Source of the DNA: Halomonas sp. S3-1-1
GTDB lineage: Bacteria; Pseudomonadota; Gammaproteobacteria; Pseudomonadales; Halomonadaceae
Assembly: GCF_023757625.1 (NCBI RefSeq)
Contig: NZ_JALGBZ010000004.1
Coordinates: 62,001-126,000 of the forward strand
Reading direction: 5' to 3'
DNA length: 64,000 bases
The position numbers were made by a program, and so were the translations under genes. Positions within the stretch are counted from its first letter, which is position 1, and the number at the start of each line of letters is the position of its first letter. Below, one piece after another: positions 52,933 through 62,061 of the stretch. The notes under the pieces are model-generated. The model saw only the letters and a list, made by a program, of their open reading frames with translations. It did no database searches and was not told where the DNA came from.

Positions 52933-54137
52933 TCTCGCGTCTGCCCACGGGGTTTGGTCAACTGCAGGGTGATGAGTCCAAGGACCAGTCCCCAGAAAGC
53001 GCTGCCGATCCCCAGCAGGCTGATGCTCGATGCGGTCAGCAAAAACGTCACGATGGCCGCGTCGCGCTCTTCGGTTTTGGCAAAGGCGCCAGCCAGCCCT
53101 CCACTCAGCGTACCCAGCAGCGCGATGCCGGCAAGCGCCACGATCAGCGCTTGGGGCAGGGCGTTGAATAGCCCGGTGACCGTTGCGCCGAATAGTCCCA
53201 TCACCAGGTAGAACGCGCCGGCCGCCGCGCCCGCCGCGTAGCGTCGTCGCATGTCGGCGTGGGCATCCGGGCCAATGCAGACCGCCGCACTAATCGCCGC
53301 CATATTCAAGGCAAAACCGCCAAACGGCGCCAGCGCCATCGTTGCTGCCCCCGTCCAGCCCATGAGCGCCGAGCCGTTGGGCTGGTAGCCCGCCGCTCTC
53401 AGCACCGCCACCCCGGGAAGATTCTGGGTCGCCATTGTGATGATGAAAAGCGGAATGCCGATGCCGATCAGCGTCGTTGGCGCAAACGCGGGGGCGGTGA
53501 AGGCAGGAGCGGCCGGCGTTAGCGGAATATTGCCCGCATCGACCTGGCCCAGCATCACCGCGGCCACCAGCCCCACCAGCAGCACGCCCGGTACCGCCAG
53601 CGCCGGCCAGAACCGGCGGCCTATCACCCAGGCCGCGAGCATGATCAGCGGCAACAGCCACTGGTGCTGCATGACGCTGAAAAGCTCAAGCCCGAATCGC
53701 AGTAAAATGCCTGCCAGCAGCGCCTGAGCAATCGCGTTGGGAATGTGGCGCATCAGCCGCTCGAACAGACCCGTGACCCCGCACAACGTGATCAAAAGCG
53801 CGGAAAAAAGAAACGCCCCGATCGCCTCGTTCATCGGCACGCCCGGCAGGCTCGTGACCAGAAACGCCGCGCCCGGCGTCGACCACGCCGTTAATAGCGG
53901 CATGCGGTAGTAAAGCGAAAGCCCGAGCGTGGTCAGGCCCATGCCGATGCCCAGCGCCCAGAGCCAGGAGCTGATCTGCGCCGCGGTTGCGCCCGCCGCC
54001 TCGGCGGCCTGAAAGACGATCGCCGCCGAGCTCGTGTAGCTAATGACGACCGCGACCAGCCCCGCCGTGATGGTCGAAAAGGTCGTATCGCGCCAAAGCG
54101 AGAAGCGGTAAGGCTGGCTGTTTTCTGAGGTGGACAT
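52929..54137 (-). CDS. benE: BenE-family benzoate/H+ symporter
   Basis: Inner-membrane transporter of 402 residues with about 12 hydrophobic helices, from the ATG at 54135-54137. GMGLTTLGLSLYYRMPLLTA WSTPGAAFLV and NLPGVAVLRAAGYQPNGSAL are characteristic of BenE. The predicted substrate is benzoate or a similar aromatic acid, but no benzoate catabolic genes are near. A distinctive operator-like repeat lies upstream at 54160-54212. Confidence 0.87.
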   Translation of the reverse strand: MSTSENSQPYRFSLWRDTTFSTITAGLVAVVISYTSSAAIVFQAAEAAGATAAQISSWLWALGIGMGLTTLGLSLYYRMPLLTAWSTPGAAFLVTSLPGVPMNEAIGAFLFSALLITLCGVTGLFERLMRHIPNAIAQALLAGILLRFGLELFSVMQHQWLLPLIMLAAWVIGRRFWPALAVPGVLLVGLVAAVMLGQVDAGNIPLTPAAPAFTAPAFAPTTLIGIGIPLFIITMATQNLPGVAVLRAAGYQPNGSALMGWTGAATMALAPFGGFALNMAAISAAVCIGPDAHADMRRRYAAGAAAGAFYLVMGLFGATVTGLFNALPQALIVALAGIALLGTLSGGLAGAFAKTEERDAAIVTFLLTASSISLLGIGSAFWGLVLGLITLQLTKPRGQTRD

Positions 54138-54159
54138 GAGGGCCCCGATCACGGTTGAA

Positions 54160-54212
54160 CGTTATAACGCACGAAAACGACGTTACCATTGTGCGCTATA
54201 ACGCACAATAAC
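54160..54212. promoter_or_regulatory. operator-like repeats upstream of benE
   Basis: ATTGTGCG-CTATAA-CGCACAAT (54188-54209) is a perfect eight-base inverted repeat. Its right half, CG(T/C)TATAACGCAC(G/A)A(A/T)AAC, is directly repeated at 54160-54178, 34 bases away, three and a half helix turns. It is probably a regulator binding array and promoter. Confidence 0.65.
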
Positions 54213-54275
54213 CGGTAAGTGGGCGTTGATTGGGTAACGACTAGGCGGACAAGAGGAAAGAGCGACAGGAAACCA

Positions 54276-54297
54276 GCGCCGCCAAATAAGGCGGCGC
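54276..54297 (-). terminator. probable terminator of the amidase gene
   Basis: GCGCCGCC, loop AAATAA, GGCGGCGC: eight perfect G+C pairs, 8 bases after the amidase stop (54305). No long T run follows on the minus strand, so it may be weak or bidirectional. Confidence 0.55.
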
Positions 54298-54304
54298 CGT
54301 TTAA

Positions 54305-55723
54305 TTAGCCCGCCGTGTGGGACGGGTCGGGAATGCTTGGAAAACGGGTGGGGTGGCGCTTCATGTAGGCGTGGCAGGCTCGTAGCACGCGAACGTCGTC
54401 GTACTTGCCGCCGGCGAGCTGAAAGCCCACGGGCAGGCCTTCGTTAGTGAAGCCACACGGTACCGACGCCGCCGGCTGCTGGCTCAGGTTGAACGGGTAG
54501 CTAAACGAGGCCCACTCTTCCCAGTCACGCATGTCGCTTCCCGGCGGCACCTCGTGATTGATCTCGAAAGGCGAGAGCGTCACCGACGGCGTCATCAAAA
54601 GGTGATACTCGCGGTTGAAGTGCTCCAGGCGTTGGGTGATGTAGGCGCGTTCATTGAGCGCGCGGAAAAAATCCAGCGCCGTCCAGCCTTCGGCTTCCTT
54701 GGCATTGGCGACCAGCCCCGGGTCCAACAGCTCGCGGTGCTTGTCATCGAGCTGCTCCCACTGGTGAAGCGAGGCGGTGAACCAGAGCTTTCTGAAGGTA
54801 TCGATGGCCGGTGTCAATCCCGGGTCGACCTCGACCACTTCGGCGCCGAGCTCGGCAAGCGCGTTGGCAGCCTCACGCACCTTCTCGGCGATCTGCGGGT
54901 CGACCGATGCATAGCCGAGATCAGGCGAGTAGCCAATGCGCAAGCCTTCCAGGCTCTTGTCGAGATCCTCGCCCCAGCAGTCCGGCTGGCCGCGGGTGGC
55001 GTAGGGGTCGTGGTAGTCGTAGCGGCCGATGACGTTGAGCATCGCCACCGAGTCCTCTACCGAGCGGGTCAGCGTCCCAAGGTGCGACAGGCTCGGCTCC
55101 TTGGCCGGCGGCCACTGCGGTACCCAGCCGTAGGTCGGCTTGAAGCCGAACGTGCCGGTGAAGGCGGCGGGGATACGGATCGAGCCGCCGGAGTCGCCGC
55201 CCTGGTGCAGCACGCCCATGTTAAGTGCCGCCGCCGCCGCGGCGCCGCCGGAGGAGCCGCCGGCGGTAAGCCGGGTATCCCAGGGGTTACTGGTGGCGCC
55301 GAACACGCGGTTGTCGGTCACCGCCTTCCAACCAAACTCCGGCGTGTTGGTTTTGCCCAGAATGATTGCACCGGCCTCGCGCAGCATGCGCGCCGGTGGG
55401 CAGTCGGTGTCGCATAGCGCTTTCGACGTGGTCAGCGAGCCTTCCCGACACGGCATGCCTGCGACCTGGGCGAGATCCTTCATCGATACCGGCACGCCGT
55501 CGATCGGGCTCAGCGGTTTGCCCTGGCCCCAGCGGCGTGCGGAGGTCTTGGCCGCGCTTTCGGCGCCTTCGCGGTCAACGTGCACAAACGCGTTCACCTG
55601 GTCGTTGAAACGCTCGATACGCTCGAGGGCGGCGCGGGTGGCTTCCAGCGGCGACGCCTGCTTGTTTTGATAGAGCGTGCGCAGGGAGTTGGCATCCATC
55701 AGGCCTAGATCGGTTTCGCTCAC
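54305..55723 (-). CDS. amidase (amidase signature family)
   Basis: 472 residues with the Ser-cisSer-Lys triad: Lys in VPVSMKDLAQVAG, cis-Ser in TAGGSSGGAAAAAAL and the nucleophile in HQGGDSGGSIRIPAAF. The substrate is undefined. Family members hydrolyse aryl and aliphatic amides, and gatA-like enzymes belong here, but no gatB or gatC is adjacent. It is divergent from the XRE-cupin regulator gene (160 bases between starts). Confidence 0.92.
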   Translation of the reverse strand: MSETDLGLMDANSLRTLYQNKQASPLEATRAALERIERFNDQVNAFVHVDREGAESAAKTSARRWGQGKPLSPIDGVPVSMKDLAQVAGMPCREGSLTTSKALCDTDCPPARMLREAGAIILGKTNTPEFGWKAVTDNRVFGATSNPWDTRLTAGGSSGGAAAAAALNMGVLHQGGDSGGSIRIPAAFTGTFGFKPTYGWVPQWPPAKEPSLSHLGTLTRSVEDSVAMLNVIGRYDYHDPYATRGQPDCWGEDLDKSLEGLRIGYSPDLGYASVDPQIAEKVREAANALAELGAEVVEVDPGLTPAIDTFRKLWFTASLHQWEQLDDKHRELLDPGLVANAKEAEGWTALDFFRALNERAYITQRLEHFNREYHLLMTPSVTLSPFEINHEVPPGSDMRDWEEWASFSYPFNLSQQPAASVPCGFTNEGLPVGFQLAGGKYDDVRVLRACHAYMKRHPTRFPSIPDPSHTAG

Positions 55724-55883
55724 GGTAGCTCCTTGTCGATTGTCGTCCTTGGGTGGCGCAGCTTGGGTCGCTCATCAAGCGTAAAGTCGCTGTAAGCCTA
55801 GGCAACGAACGCATTAGCTGCAAAACTTGCGCTTTTGATTCTCACCCACGCCCTGCGTACCCGGGGCGTTTTAGGAGCCCTTG

Positions 55884-56471
55884 ATGGCAAGCCCCCCGAC
55901 GCCGGTCGCCGTTCACGTCGCCGATAACGTCAAACGCCTTCGCCGCGAGCGGGCGTGGAGTCTGGACCGCGCCGCGGTCGAAACCGGCGTGAGCAAGGCG
56001 ATGCTTGGACAAATCGAGCGGGGAGAGTCGAGCCCGACGGTCTCAACGCTTTGGAAGATCGCCAGCGGCTTTAGGGTGTCGTTTTCGAGTCTTTTCGACA
56101 GCGGCGCGCCCGAACCGGATGCGCCCAAGCGCGACGGGCGAGAACCGGTATGGGGCGAGGACAGCGCGGGCATGCAGGCACGGCTGCTATTCCCTTTCGA
56201 TCCGCTTTTGGGCTTCGAGATGTTCATGATCGAACTCGCCCCAAAAGCGATGAGCGAGTCCGCCCCGCACGCCGCCGGTGTGGTCGAGCATATCGTGGTG
56301 GTGGAGGGCGAGCTGACGTTTTGCCTCGACGGGCAGTGGCAAACGCTAAAAGAGGGCGAGGGGCTGCGCTTTTTTGCCGACCGGCCCCACACCATGCGCA
56401 ACGAAAGCGACCGGCGGCTGCGCTTTCACGACGTGATTCACTACCTGCCTGGTGCGGCGTCCGGCAACTGA
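55884..56471 (+). CDS. XRE-family regulator with C-terminal cupin domain
   Basis: 195 residues. The ATG at 55884 follows AGGAG by seven bases; a TTG directly before it is less likely. The helix-turn-helix is at about 10-65 ([20 protein letters not shown]) and a cupin sensor at about 100-190 ([20 protein letters not shown]). Such proteins often control a divergent catabolic or amidohydrolase gene, here the amidase. Its 3' end overlaps the convergent nfo gene by 31 bases. Confidence 0.87.
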   Translation: MASPPTPVAVHVADNVKRLRRERAWSLDRAAVETGVSKAMLGQIERGESSPTVSTLWKIASGFRVSFSSLFDSGAPEPDAPKRDGREPVWGEDSAGMQARLLFPFDPLLGFEMFMIELAPKAMSESAPHAAGVVEHIVVVEGELTFCLDGQWQTLKEGEGLRFFADRPHTMRNESDRRLRFHDVIHYLPGAASGN

Positions 56472-57301
56472 GCGCGCAGCCAGCGGATCTCTTCCGGCCA
56501 GTTTTCCGGCTCGACGGTTTCGAGAATCAGGGGAATGCCGTCGGTGCGCGGGTCCTGAATGATGGTGGTGAACGCCTCCAGACCGATATTGCCCTTGCCA
56601 AGGCTATGGTGGCGATCCACACGGCTGGCAAATTCGCTTTTGGCATCGTTTAAGTGCATGCCGCGTAGATACTCGAAACCCACCACGCTTCCCAGCTCGT
56701 CGAGGGTCTGCTCGGTCGCCCGGGCGCCGCGCAGATCGTAACCGGCGGCGAAGGCGTGACAGGTGTCGATGCACACGCCAACCCGGCTTTTATCCTCGAC
56801 GTGCTCGATGATGGTGGCAAGATCCTCGAAGCGCCAGCCAAGATTCGTGCCTTGCCCGGCGGTGTTTTCGATCACCGCGGTGACGCCCTGGGTTTGATCG
56901 AGCGCCAGGTTGACGGATTCCGCGATGCGCAGCAGACAGTCGCGCTCGCTGATCTTTTTCAAAAAGCTTCCCGGGTGAAAATTCAAAAGCGAGAGCCCGA
57001 GCTGTTCACAGCGCTGCATCTCGTCGAGAAACGCTGCGCGGGACTTCTCGAGCCCTTCGGCGTCCGGGTGGCCCAGGTTGATCAGGTAGCTATCGTGGGG
57101 AAGGATCTGGTTCGAGGCGAAGCCGTGATCCTGGCACGCCTTCTTGAAGGCGCTGATGGCTTCGTCGGTCAGCGGCTTGCCTTTCCACTGGCGCTGGTTT
57201 TTGGTGAACAGCGCAAAGGCGTTGGCGCCGATCTCGACGGCGCGGTGAACGGCCTGGTCCGGCCCGCCTGCAGCGCTAACGTGCGCGCCAATATACTTCA
57301 T
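56441..57301 (-). CDS. nfo: endonuclease IV (AP endonuclease)
   Basis: Zinc enzyme of 286 residues repairing abasic sites. Family signatures are [37 protein letters not shown] and [20 protein letters not shown], which contain the trinuclear zinc ligands. Full length. It is followed, 42 bases upstream on the same strand, by the GDPD-type gene. Confidence 0.95.
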   Translation of the reverse strand: MKYIGAHVSAAGGPDQAVHRAVEIGANAFALFTKNQRQWKGKPLTDEAISAFKKACQDHGFASNQILPHDSYLINLGHPDAEGLEKSRAAFLDEMQRCEQLGLSLLNFHPGSFLKKISERDCLLRIAESVNLALDQTQGVTAVIENTAGQGTNLGWRFEDLATIIEHVEDKSRVGVCIDTCHAFAAGYDLRGARATEQTLDELGSVVGFEYLRGMHLNDAKSEFASRVDRHHSLGKGNIGLEAFTTIIQDPRTDGIPLILETVEPENWPEEIRWLRAQLPDAAPGR

Positions 57302-57343
57302 GACAACTTCCCGGGGTCTGCGAGTGGGACGCTATTATGCCGC

Positions 57344-58099
57344 TTAACGCTGATCCAAAAAACGCTTGAACGTTTCCGGCTGGTCGGTGATCGCACTCGA
57401 GACCCCCCAAGCCCAGCGGGGCTCGAAGGCGCTCGGGTCGTTGGGGGTGTAGCAAAGTACCTTGAAGCCCGCCTCGACCATCGCCTCGGCACGGGCGCGC
57501 TTGAGCCGCGTCCAGTCCGGGTGGACGCTGAACGCCTGGACCTCTTCACAAAGGGTTTGCCAACGGGCAGGCGTGGCGCCGAACAGTACGCCAAGGGCCA
57601 GGCGGTCGGGGCCGGCCAGCGCCCGGCAGCGCCTGAGCGCCTGGGCATCGAAAGAGGAGACGATGCGGCGCTCGGCGGGGATTCGCTCCATCAGCGGCGG
57701 CAGCGCGGCGTCGACCAGCGCATTGGCGTCGCGCCCCTTGTTGACCTTGATCTCGAGATTCACGCCCATGCCGAGCTCGTCGAGAAGCGCGAGCATCTCG
57801 TCGAGCGTGGCCATTTTTTCACCGGCAAAGCGGTCGCAAAACCAGCCGCCCACGTCGAGCGCCTTGGCGCTTTGCAGGCTAAGCTTTGAAAGCTCGCCCC
57901 GCCCGTCGGAGCAGCGGCGTACGCTCTGGTCGTGCCAGATGACCGGCGTGGCGTCGCCCAACAGCTGTACGTCGAGCTCGACCCAGGTCGCGCCGGCGTT
58001 AAAGGCGGCGCGCACCGCCGCGAGCGTATTTTCCGGGGCGGCAGCGGAGTAGCCGCGGTGGGCGACGAGCGCCGGTAACAAAATGCCGGGGTGCGACAT
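57344..58099 (-). CDS. ugpQ: glycerophosphodiester phosphodiesterase (UgpQ type)
   Basis: 251 residues with no signal peptide, so cytoplasmic UgpQ rather than periplasmic GlpQ. The GDPD motifs HRGYSAAAPENTLAAVRAA, WVELDVQLLGDATPVIWHD and VNLEIKVNK are all present with the catalytic His and metal Glu/Asp. It splits glycerophosphodiesters into glycerol-3-phosphate and an alcohol. No ugp transporter gene is adjacent. Confidence 0.9.
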   Translation of the reverse strand: MSHPGILLPALVAHRGYSAAAPENTLAAVRAAFNAGATWVELDVQLLGDATPVIWHDQSVRRCSDGRGELSKLSLQSAKALDVGGWFCDRFAGEKMATLDEMLALLDELGMGVNLEIKVNKGRDANALVDAALPPLMERIPAERRIVSSFDAQALRRCRALAGPDRLALGVLFGATPARWQTLCEEVQAFSVHPDWTRLKRARAEAMVEAGFKVLCYTPNDPSAFEPRWAWGVSSAITDQPETFKRFLDQR

Positions 58100-58237
58100 G
58101 GGACATTCACCGAGTGCTGGTTGAAAATGCTCAGTCTAGCATGGGCGTATGACAACCCAATGGCACCGCTTGATTTATAACGGTTAACGCGGTTGGATGA
58201 AGGTCTTTGCCGTTCACTCACAAAGGAGAAAGTGGTC

Positions 58238-59215
58238 ATGGCCAAGCGGATCGAGTTTGCAACAACCGGTGGCTCGGACGTGCTCGAGCTCAAGGATGTC
58301 GACGTCAAGGCGCCGGGCAAGGGTGAGGTGCGCATCGCCAACAAGGCGGTGGGGCTCAACTTCATCGATATCTATTTTCGTACCGGGCTCTATCCCGCGC
58401 CCGGTATGCCTTCAGGGCTGGGGACCGAAGGCGCTGGCGTGGTGGACGCCGTGGGTGAAGGCGTAAGCCATTTGAAAGAGGGGGACCGGGTCGCCTACGC
58501 ACAGGGCCCTCTGGGTGCCTACGCCGAGCTTCACACGCTGCCCGCCGACAAGGTCGTAAAGCTGCCCGACGGTATCGATTTCGAAACCGCCGCGGCGAGC
58601 ATGCTCAAGGGCCTGACGGTTCAGTACCTTCTGCGCCAGACGTATGAGCTCAAGGGCGGCGAGACCATTTTATTTCACGCCGCCGCTGGGGGCGTGGGCT
58701 CCATCGCGTGCCAGTGGGCGAAGGCGCTAGGCGTGAAGCTGATCGGTACCGTGAGCTCGAAAGAGAAAGCTGCGCTTGCCGAGAAAAATGGTGCCTGGGC
58801 GACGATCAACTACTCCGAGGAGGACGTGGTCGAGCGGGTGCGCGAGCTGACCGATGGGAAAATGTGCGACGTGGTCTATGACTCCGTTGGCAAGGATACC
58901 TGGGAGACCTCGCTTGATTGTCTGAAGCCGCGCTCGCTGATGGTCAGCTTCGGCAACGCCTCGGGCCCGGTGGAAGGGGTCAATATCGGCATTCTCAACC
59001 AGAAGGGGGCGCTCTACGTCACGCGCCCGAGCCTCAACGGCTACGCCGACACCCGCGAGCACTTGGAGCAAATGTGCAGCGAGTTCTTCGGGATGATCGA
59101 AAGCGGCAAGATCGAGATCGACGTGGCCAACCGCTATCCGCTCGCTGAGGCCGGCAAGGCTCAGGACGCGCTACAGTCGCGCCAAACCACCGGCTCTACG
59201 ATTCTGCTTCCCTGA
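58238..59215 (+). CDS. qorA: NADPH:quinone reductase (zinc-less MDR, QorA type)
   Basis: 325 residues from the ATG at 58238, after AAAGGAG. Medium-chain dehydrogenase lacking zinc ligands. VGLNFIDIYFRTGLYPAPGM is the quinone-reductase signature, and FHAAAGGVGSIACQWAKALG is the NADPH motif. Convergent with the TenA-type gene, with a strong hairpin between. Confidence 0.92.
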   Translation: MAKRIEFATTGGSDVLELKDVDVKAPGKGEVRIANKAVGLNFIDIYFRTGLYPAPGMPSGLGTEGAGVVDAVGEGVSHLKEGDRVAYAQGPLGAYAELHTLPADKVVKLPDGIDFETAAASMLKGLTVQYLLRQTYELKGGETILFHAAAGGVGSIACQWAKALGVKLIGTVSSKEKAALAEKNGAWATINYSEEDVVERVRELTDGKMCDVVYDSVGKDTWETSLDCLKPRSLMVSFGNASGPVEGVNIGILNQKGALYVTRPSLNGYADTREHLEQMCSEFFGMIESGKIEIDVANRYPLAEAGKAQDALQSRQTTGSTILLP

Positions 59216-59241
59216 ATTAAAGCCCGGCCGGGCCTCACACA

Positions 59242-59265
59242 CGCTACCCCGCAGGCGGGGTAGCG
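59242..59265. terminator. hairpin between convergent qorA and TenA-type genes
   Basis: CGCTACCCCG, loop CAGG, CGGGGTAGCG gives ten perfect pairs. It lies 27 bases after the qorA stop and 7 before the TenA-type stop on the other strand, so it is probably bidirectional. There is no T run. Confidence 0.55.
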
Positions 59266-59271
59266 CGGAGA

Positions 59272-59916
59272 TTAGGCATCCAAGCCGTCGTAGGCCATGT
59301 CGAAAAAGCGCTTTTCGATGCGGCTGGCCTCGACAAAGGGTGCTCGCAGGCTCTCGAAGCTTTGGGTTTCGCCCACCCGGTTGAGCTCGCTTTTAAGAAA
59401 GTCGACCCACTGCACGAATGCCGGCTCGTTATGGATCACGATCCAGTCGCGATGCTCAGCGCGCTCGGGCAGATCTTGACTTCGCTGCGCCCACTCCAGA
59501 TAGAGCCACTCTGCCACTACCAGCACCACGAGAATCAGCGCGTAGTCCTGGGAGGCGCAGGCGCGGTCCATCAGATCGACGAAGGCCTGGGTCGGCTCGG
59601 CAATGGGCGGGTTGCGCCAGTGGGCTTCGTCGACGCCCAGCGCCTGGAAAGAGTCGATGAAGTAGCGGTACTCGCCGCCGGCCAGCACGCTGAGCTGGCG
59701 CGCGTGGGTTAGCCGCGCCTCGGGATCATCGGCGGCGCACACCGCCGCCGCGATCAGCCGCACGAAGCTATCGCAAAAGCAGAAGTCCTGCACCAGGTAG
59801 CGGGCGAACACCTCGTCATCGATGTGACCGCTCAAGAGTTCGTCGACGAAACGGTGATTGACCGAGGCGTCCCAGTACGGGTTGGCCGCCTGACGCAGCC
59901 GCTGGCATAGATCCAT
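59272..59916 (-). CDS. TenA family protein lacking the catalytic cysteine
   Basis: 214 residues, all-helical, with the TenA (thiaminase II/pyrimidine salvage) pattern: YLVQDFCFCDSFVRL (Asp44), VVAEWLYLEWAQ (135-144) and EKRFFDMAY (Glu201). The nucleophilic cysteine of B. subtilis TenA (Cys135, in CYWLY) is replaced: the equivalent segment is AEWLY, with Glu136 next to it. This resembles the TenA_E subgroup, which works on other thiamine degradation products. No thiamine gene or TPP riboswitch is nearby. Confidence 0.75.
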   Translation of the reverse strand: MDLCQRLRQAANPYWDASVNHRFVDELLSGHIDDEVFARYLVQDFCFCDSFVRLIAAAVCAADDPEARLTHARQLSVLAGGEYRYFIDSFQALGVDEAHWRNPPIAEPTQAFVDLMDRACASQDYALILVVLVVAEWLYLEWAQRSQDLPERAEHRDWIVIHNEPAFVQWVDFLKSELNRVGETQSFESLRAPFVEASRIEKRFFDMAYDGLDA

Positions 59917-60007
59917 GAAGTTATCTCACTGTTACAGGTATTACCGTTATAGATATTAATGAGAAGCCAGCTTACCAGTTTAGCCAGTCGGGCACGCGTC
60001 ACCGGTG

Positions 60008-60031
60008 GCGCGATTTTTTAAAAAAACGCGC
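60008..60031. repeat. 24-base near-perfect palindrome in the TenA/SLC13 intergenic region
   Basis: GCGCG-A-TTTTTT and AAAAAA-A-CGCGC form a palindrome with one mismatch pair. It lies in the 211-base gap between the divergent TenA-type and SLC13 genes and could be a shared operator or cruciform. The rest of this gap holds only putative promoter sequence. Confidence 0.5.
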
Positions 60032-60127
60032 AGAATCAGTTAACTTATGTTGCGTTTTGGTCTATCTAGTGGGATACACGACACCGCCGGCGCTTGGACT
60101 CGGCGTTAAATAAGGAGACACCGCTAC

Positions 60128-61987
60128 ATGGCGATCGAGGCTATCGGATTGGCCCCCAGCACGCTAATGTTCATCATCCTCGCATTGACACTGGCCGCAT
60201 TCATTTGGGGTCGTTTCCGCTACGATGTCGTCGCCCTGGCCGCGCTGTTGGGCTCGGTACTCCTGGGGCTGGTGCCCGCCGACGACGCCTTTGCCGGTTT
60301 CGGCCACCCGGCGGTGATCACCGTGGCGGCGGTGCTGGTCATCAGCCGCGGTTTCGAGCGCTCCGGCGTGGTGGATATCATCGCCGCTCAGGTGATGAAA
60401 GCCGGCGAGCGCCTGCTGTTGCAGCTTTTGGCACTGGTAGGCACGGTCGTGGTGCTTTCCGGCGTGATGAACAACGTCGGTGCATTGGCGCTGCTGCTGC
60501 CAGTGGCCATGCGGCTGGCGCGGGAGCACAACACCTCGCCCTCGCTTCTGCTGATGCCGCTGGCGTTTGGCTCGCTGCTCGGCGGGCTCACCACGCTGAT
60601 CGGTACGCCGCCCAACATCATCATCTCCACCTACCGCGGCAACATCACCGGTGAAAACTTCAGCATGTTCAGCTTTTCACCGGTAGGCGTGGCGGTGGCG
60701 CTGGCGGGGCTTGCGTTCATCGTGCTGCTGGGCTGGCGTTTGACGCCCAAACGCAACAGCGCCGCCGGCGCGGCGGACATGTTCGATACCGCCAACTACC
60801 TGGTCGAGCTTAAGGTCTCGGAAGAGTCCAAGGCCAACGGCCTGACGCTGCAACAGCTTCGCGACGAGCTCGACGAAACCATTCCCGTACTAGCTGTGGT
60901 GCGCGATGACAACCGCCGGGCAGGGTACTCGTTTCACGGCGTGCTCAAGCAGGGCGATATTCTGCTGCTCGAGGCGGGCCCGGAGGAGCTTCAACTTCTC
61001 GAGGACAAGGCGGGCTTGAGCGCGGTCGCCGAGCTCAAGGAGGACGACCGCGAAGAGGACGAACAAGCCGCTAAAGCTGCCGATGAGGCAAGTGAGCCAT
61101 CAAAAGATGAGGCCATCGATACCGAAGGCCTGCAACTGGTTGAGGCCGTGGTGCGAAGCGGCTCGATGATGATCAATCGCAGCGTGCGCCAGCTTCGCTT
61201 GAACCATCAGTTTGGCCTACACCTGGTGGCCGTGGCCCGGGACGGCGGGCGCTTGAAACAGCGCCTTCGCGACATTCGCTTTCAAACCGGCGACGTGCTG
61301 CTGCTTCAGGGCAGCGAAAAGGAGATCAACGACAGCCTCTCGTCGCTTGGGTGTTTGCCGCTAGCGAGCCGCGAGCTGCACCTGGGGCAGCCGCGCAAGC
61401 TGGCGCTATCGCTGGGCATTTTCGCTTTGGCAATCGTGTCGATGCTGTTTGATTTGCTGCCCGCGGCGGTGGCCATGAGTACGGCGGCGCTGGTATCGCT
61501 TCTGATCGGCGTACTGCCGCTAAGAGAGGGCTACAACGCTATCGACGGGCCGGTGATCGTGCTGCTGGCGGCGATGCTGCCGGTGGGCGAGGCGCTTGAA
61601 ACCAGCGGCGGCGCTGATATCATCGCCAATTCGCTGTTGTATTTTGGCGCCGACTGGCCGGTCGTGGTGTCGCTTTGCGGGCTGTTTTTGCTCTGCATGC
61701 TGCTCTCCAATATCGTCAACAACGCCGCCGCCGCGCTTTTGATGGCCCCCATCGCGGTGAGCCTGGCCAACGGGTTCGATGTCGCGCTGGAGCCGTTTTT
61801 GATGGCGGTCGCGGTCAGCGCATCCAGTGCGTTTTTGACGCCTATCGGGCACCAGTCAAACACGCTCGTGCTTGGCCCCGGCGGCTACCGCTTTAGCGAC
61901 TACTGGAAGCTTGGGCTTCCGCTGTCGCTGGTGGTGATGGTGACGGCGATTCCCGTGATTTTGCTGGTGTGGCCGCTGTCGGGCTAG
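60128..61987 (+). CDS. SLC13-family permease with two RCK_C (TrkA-C) domains
   Basis: Inner-membrane transporter of 619 residues. N- and C-terminal hydrophobic halves (about 1-215 and 430-619) flank two cytosolic RCK_C-type ligand domains (about 220-300 and 330-420), joined by an acidic linker (about 300-330). PLAFGSLLGGLTTLIGTPPN and VSASSAFLTPIGHQSNTLVL are the paired SNT-like hairpin motifs of the divalent-anion/Na+ symporter family. Dicarboxylate, sulfate or citrate are possible substrates. The DeoR-type gene lies 74 bases downstream. Confidence 0.85.
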   Translation: MAIEAIGLAPSTLMFIILALTLAAFIWGRFRYDVVALAALLGSVLLGLVPADDAFAGFGHPAVITVAAVLVISRGFERSGVVDIIAAQVMKAGERLLLQLLALVGTVVVLSGVMNNVGALALLLPVAMRLAREHNTSPSLLLMPLAFGSLLGGLTTLIGTPPNIIISTYRGNITGENFSMFSFSPVGVAVALAGLAFIVLLGWRLTPKRNSAAGAADMFDTANYLVELKVSEESKANGLTLQQLRDELDETIPVLAVVRDDNRRAGYSFHGVLKQGDILLLEAGPEELQLLEDKAGLSAVAELKEDDREEDEQAAKAADEASEPSKDEAIDTEGLQLVEAVVRSGSMMINRSVRQLRLNHQFGLHLVAVARDGGRLKQRLRDIRFQTGDVLLLQGSEKEINDSLSSLGCLPLASRELHLGQPRKLALSLGIFALAIVSMLFDLLPAAVAMSTAALVSLLIGVLPLREGYNAIDGPVIVLLAAMLPVGEALETSGGADIIANSLLYFGADWPVVVSLCGLFLLCMLLSNIVNNAAAALLMAPIAVSLANGFDVALEPFLMAVAVSASSAFLTPIGHQSNTLVLGPGGYRFSDYWKLGLPLSLVVMVTAIPVILLVWPLSG

Positions 61988-62061
61988 AGTGCTCGCGCAC
62001 AACGGATCGTTAAACAATAGGCGGGCACGTTGATTGCCCGCTGAATCAAAAGGCTCGGCCC

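Noticed and set aside
54305-55723. GatA subunit of the amidotransferase
   Set aside because: The amidase signature is shared, but no gatB or gatC is next to it, so a general amidase is the safer call.
56756-57889. 377-codon plus-strand frame
   Set aside because: It is antisense across nfo and the phosphodiesterase gene; both real genes have catalytic motifs.
59917-60127. TPP riboswitch upstream of the TenA-like gene
   Set aside because: I looked for the conserved CTGAGA and ACCTGATC elements on the gene's strand and did not find them.
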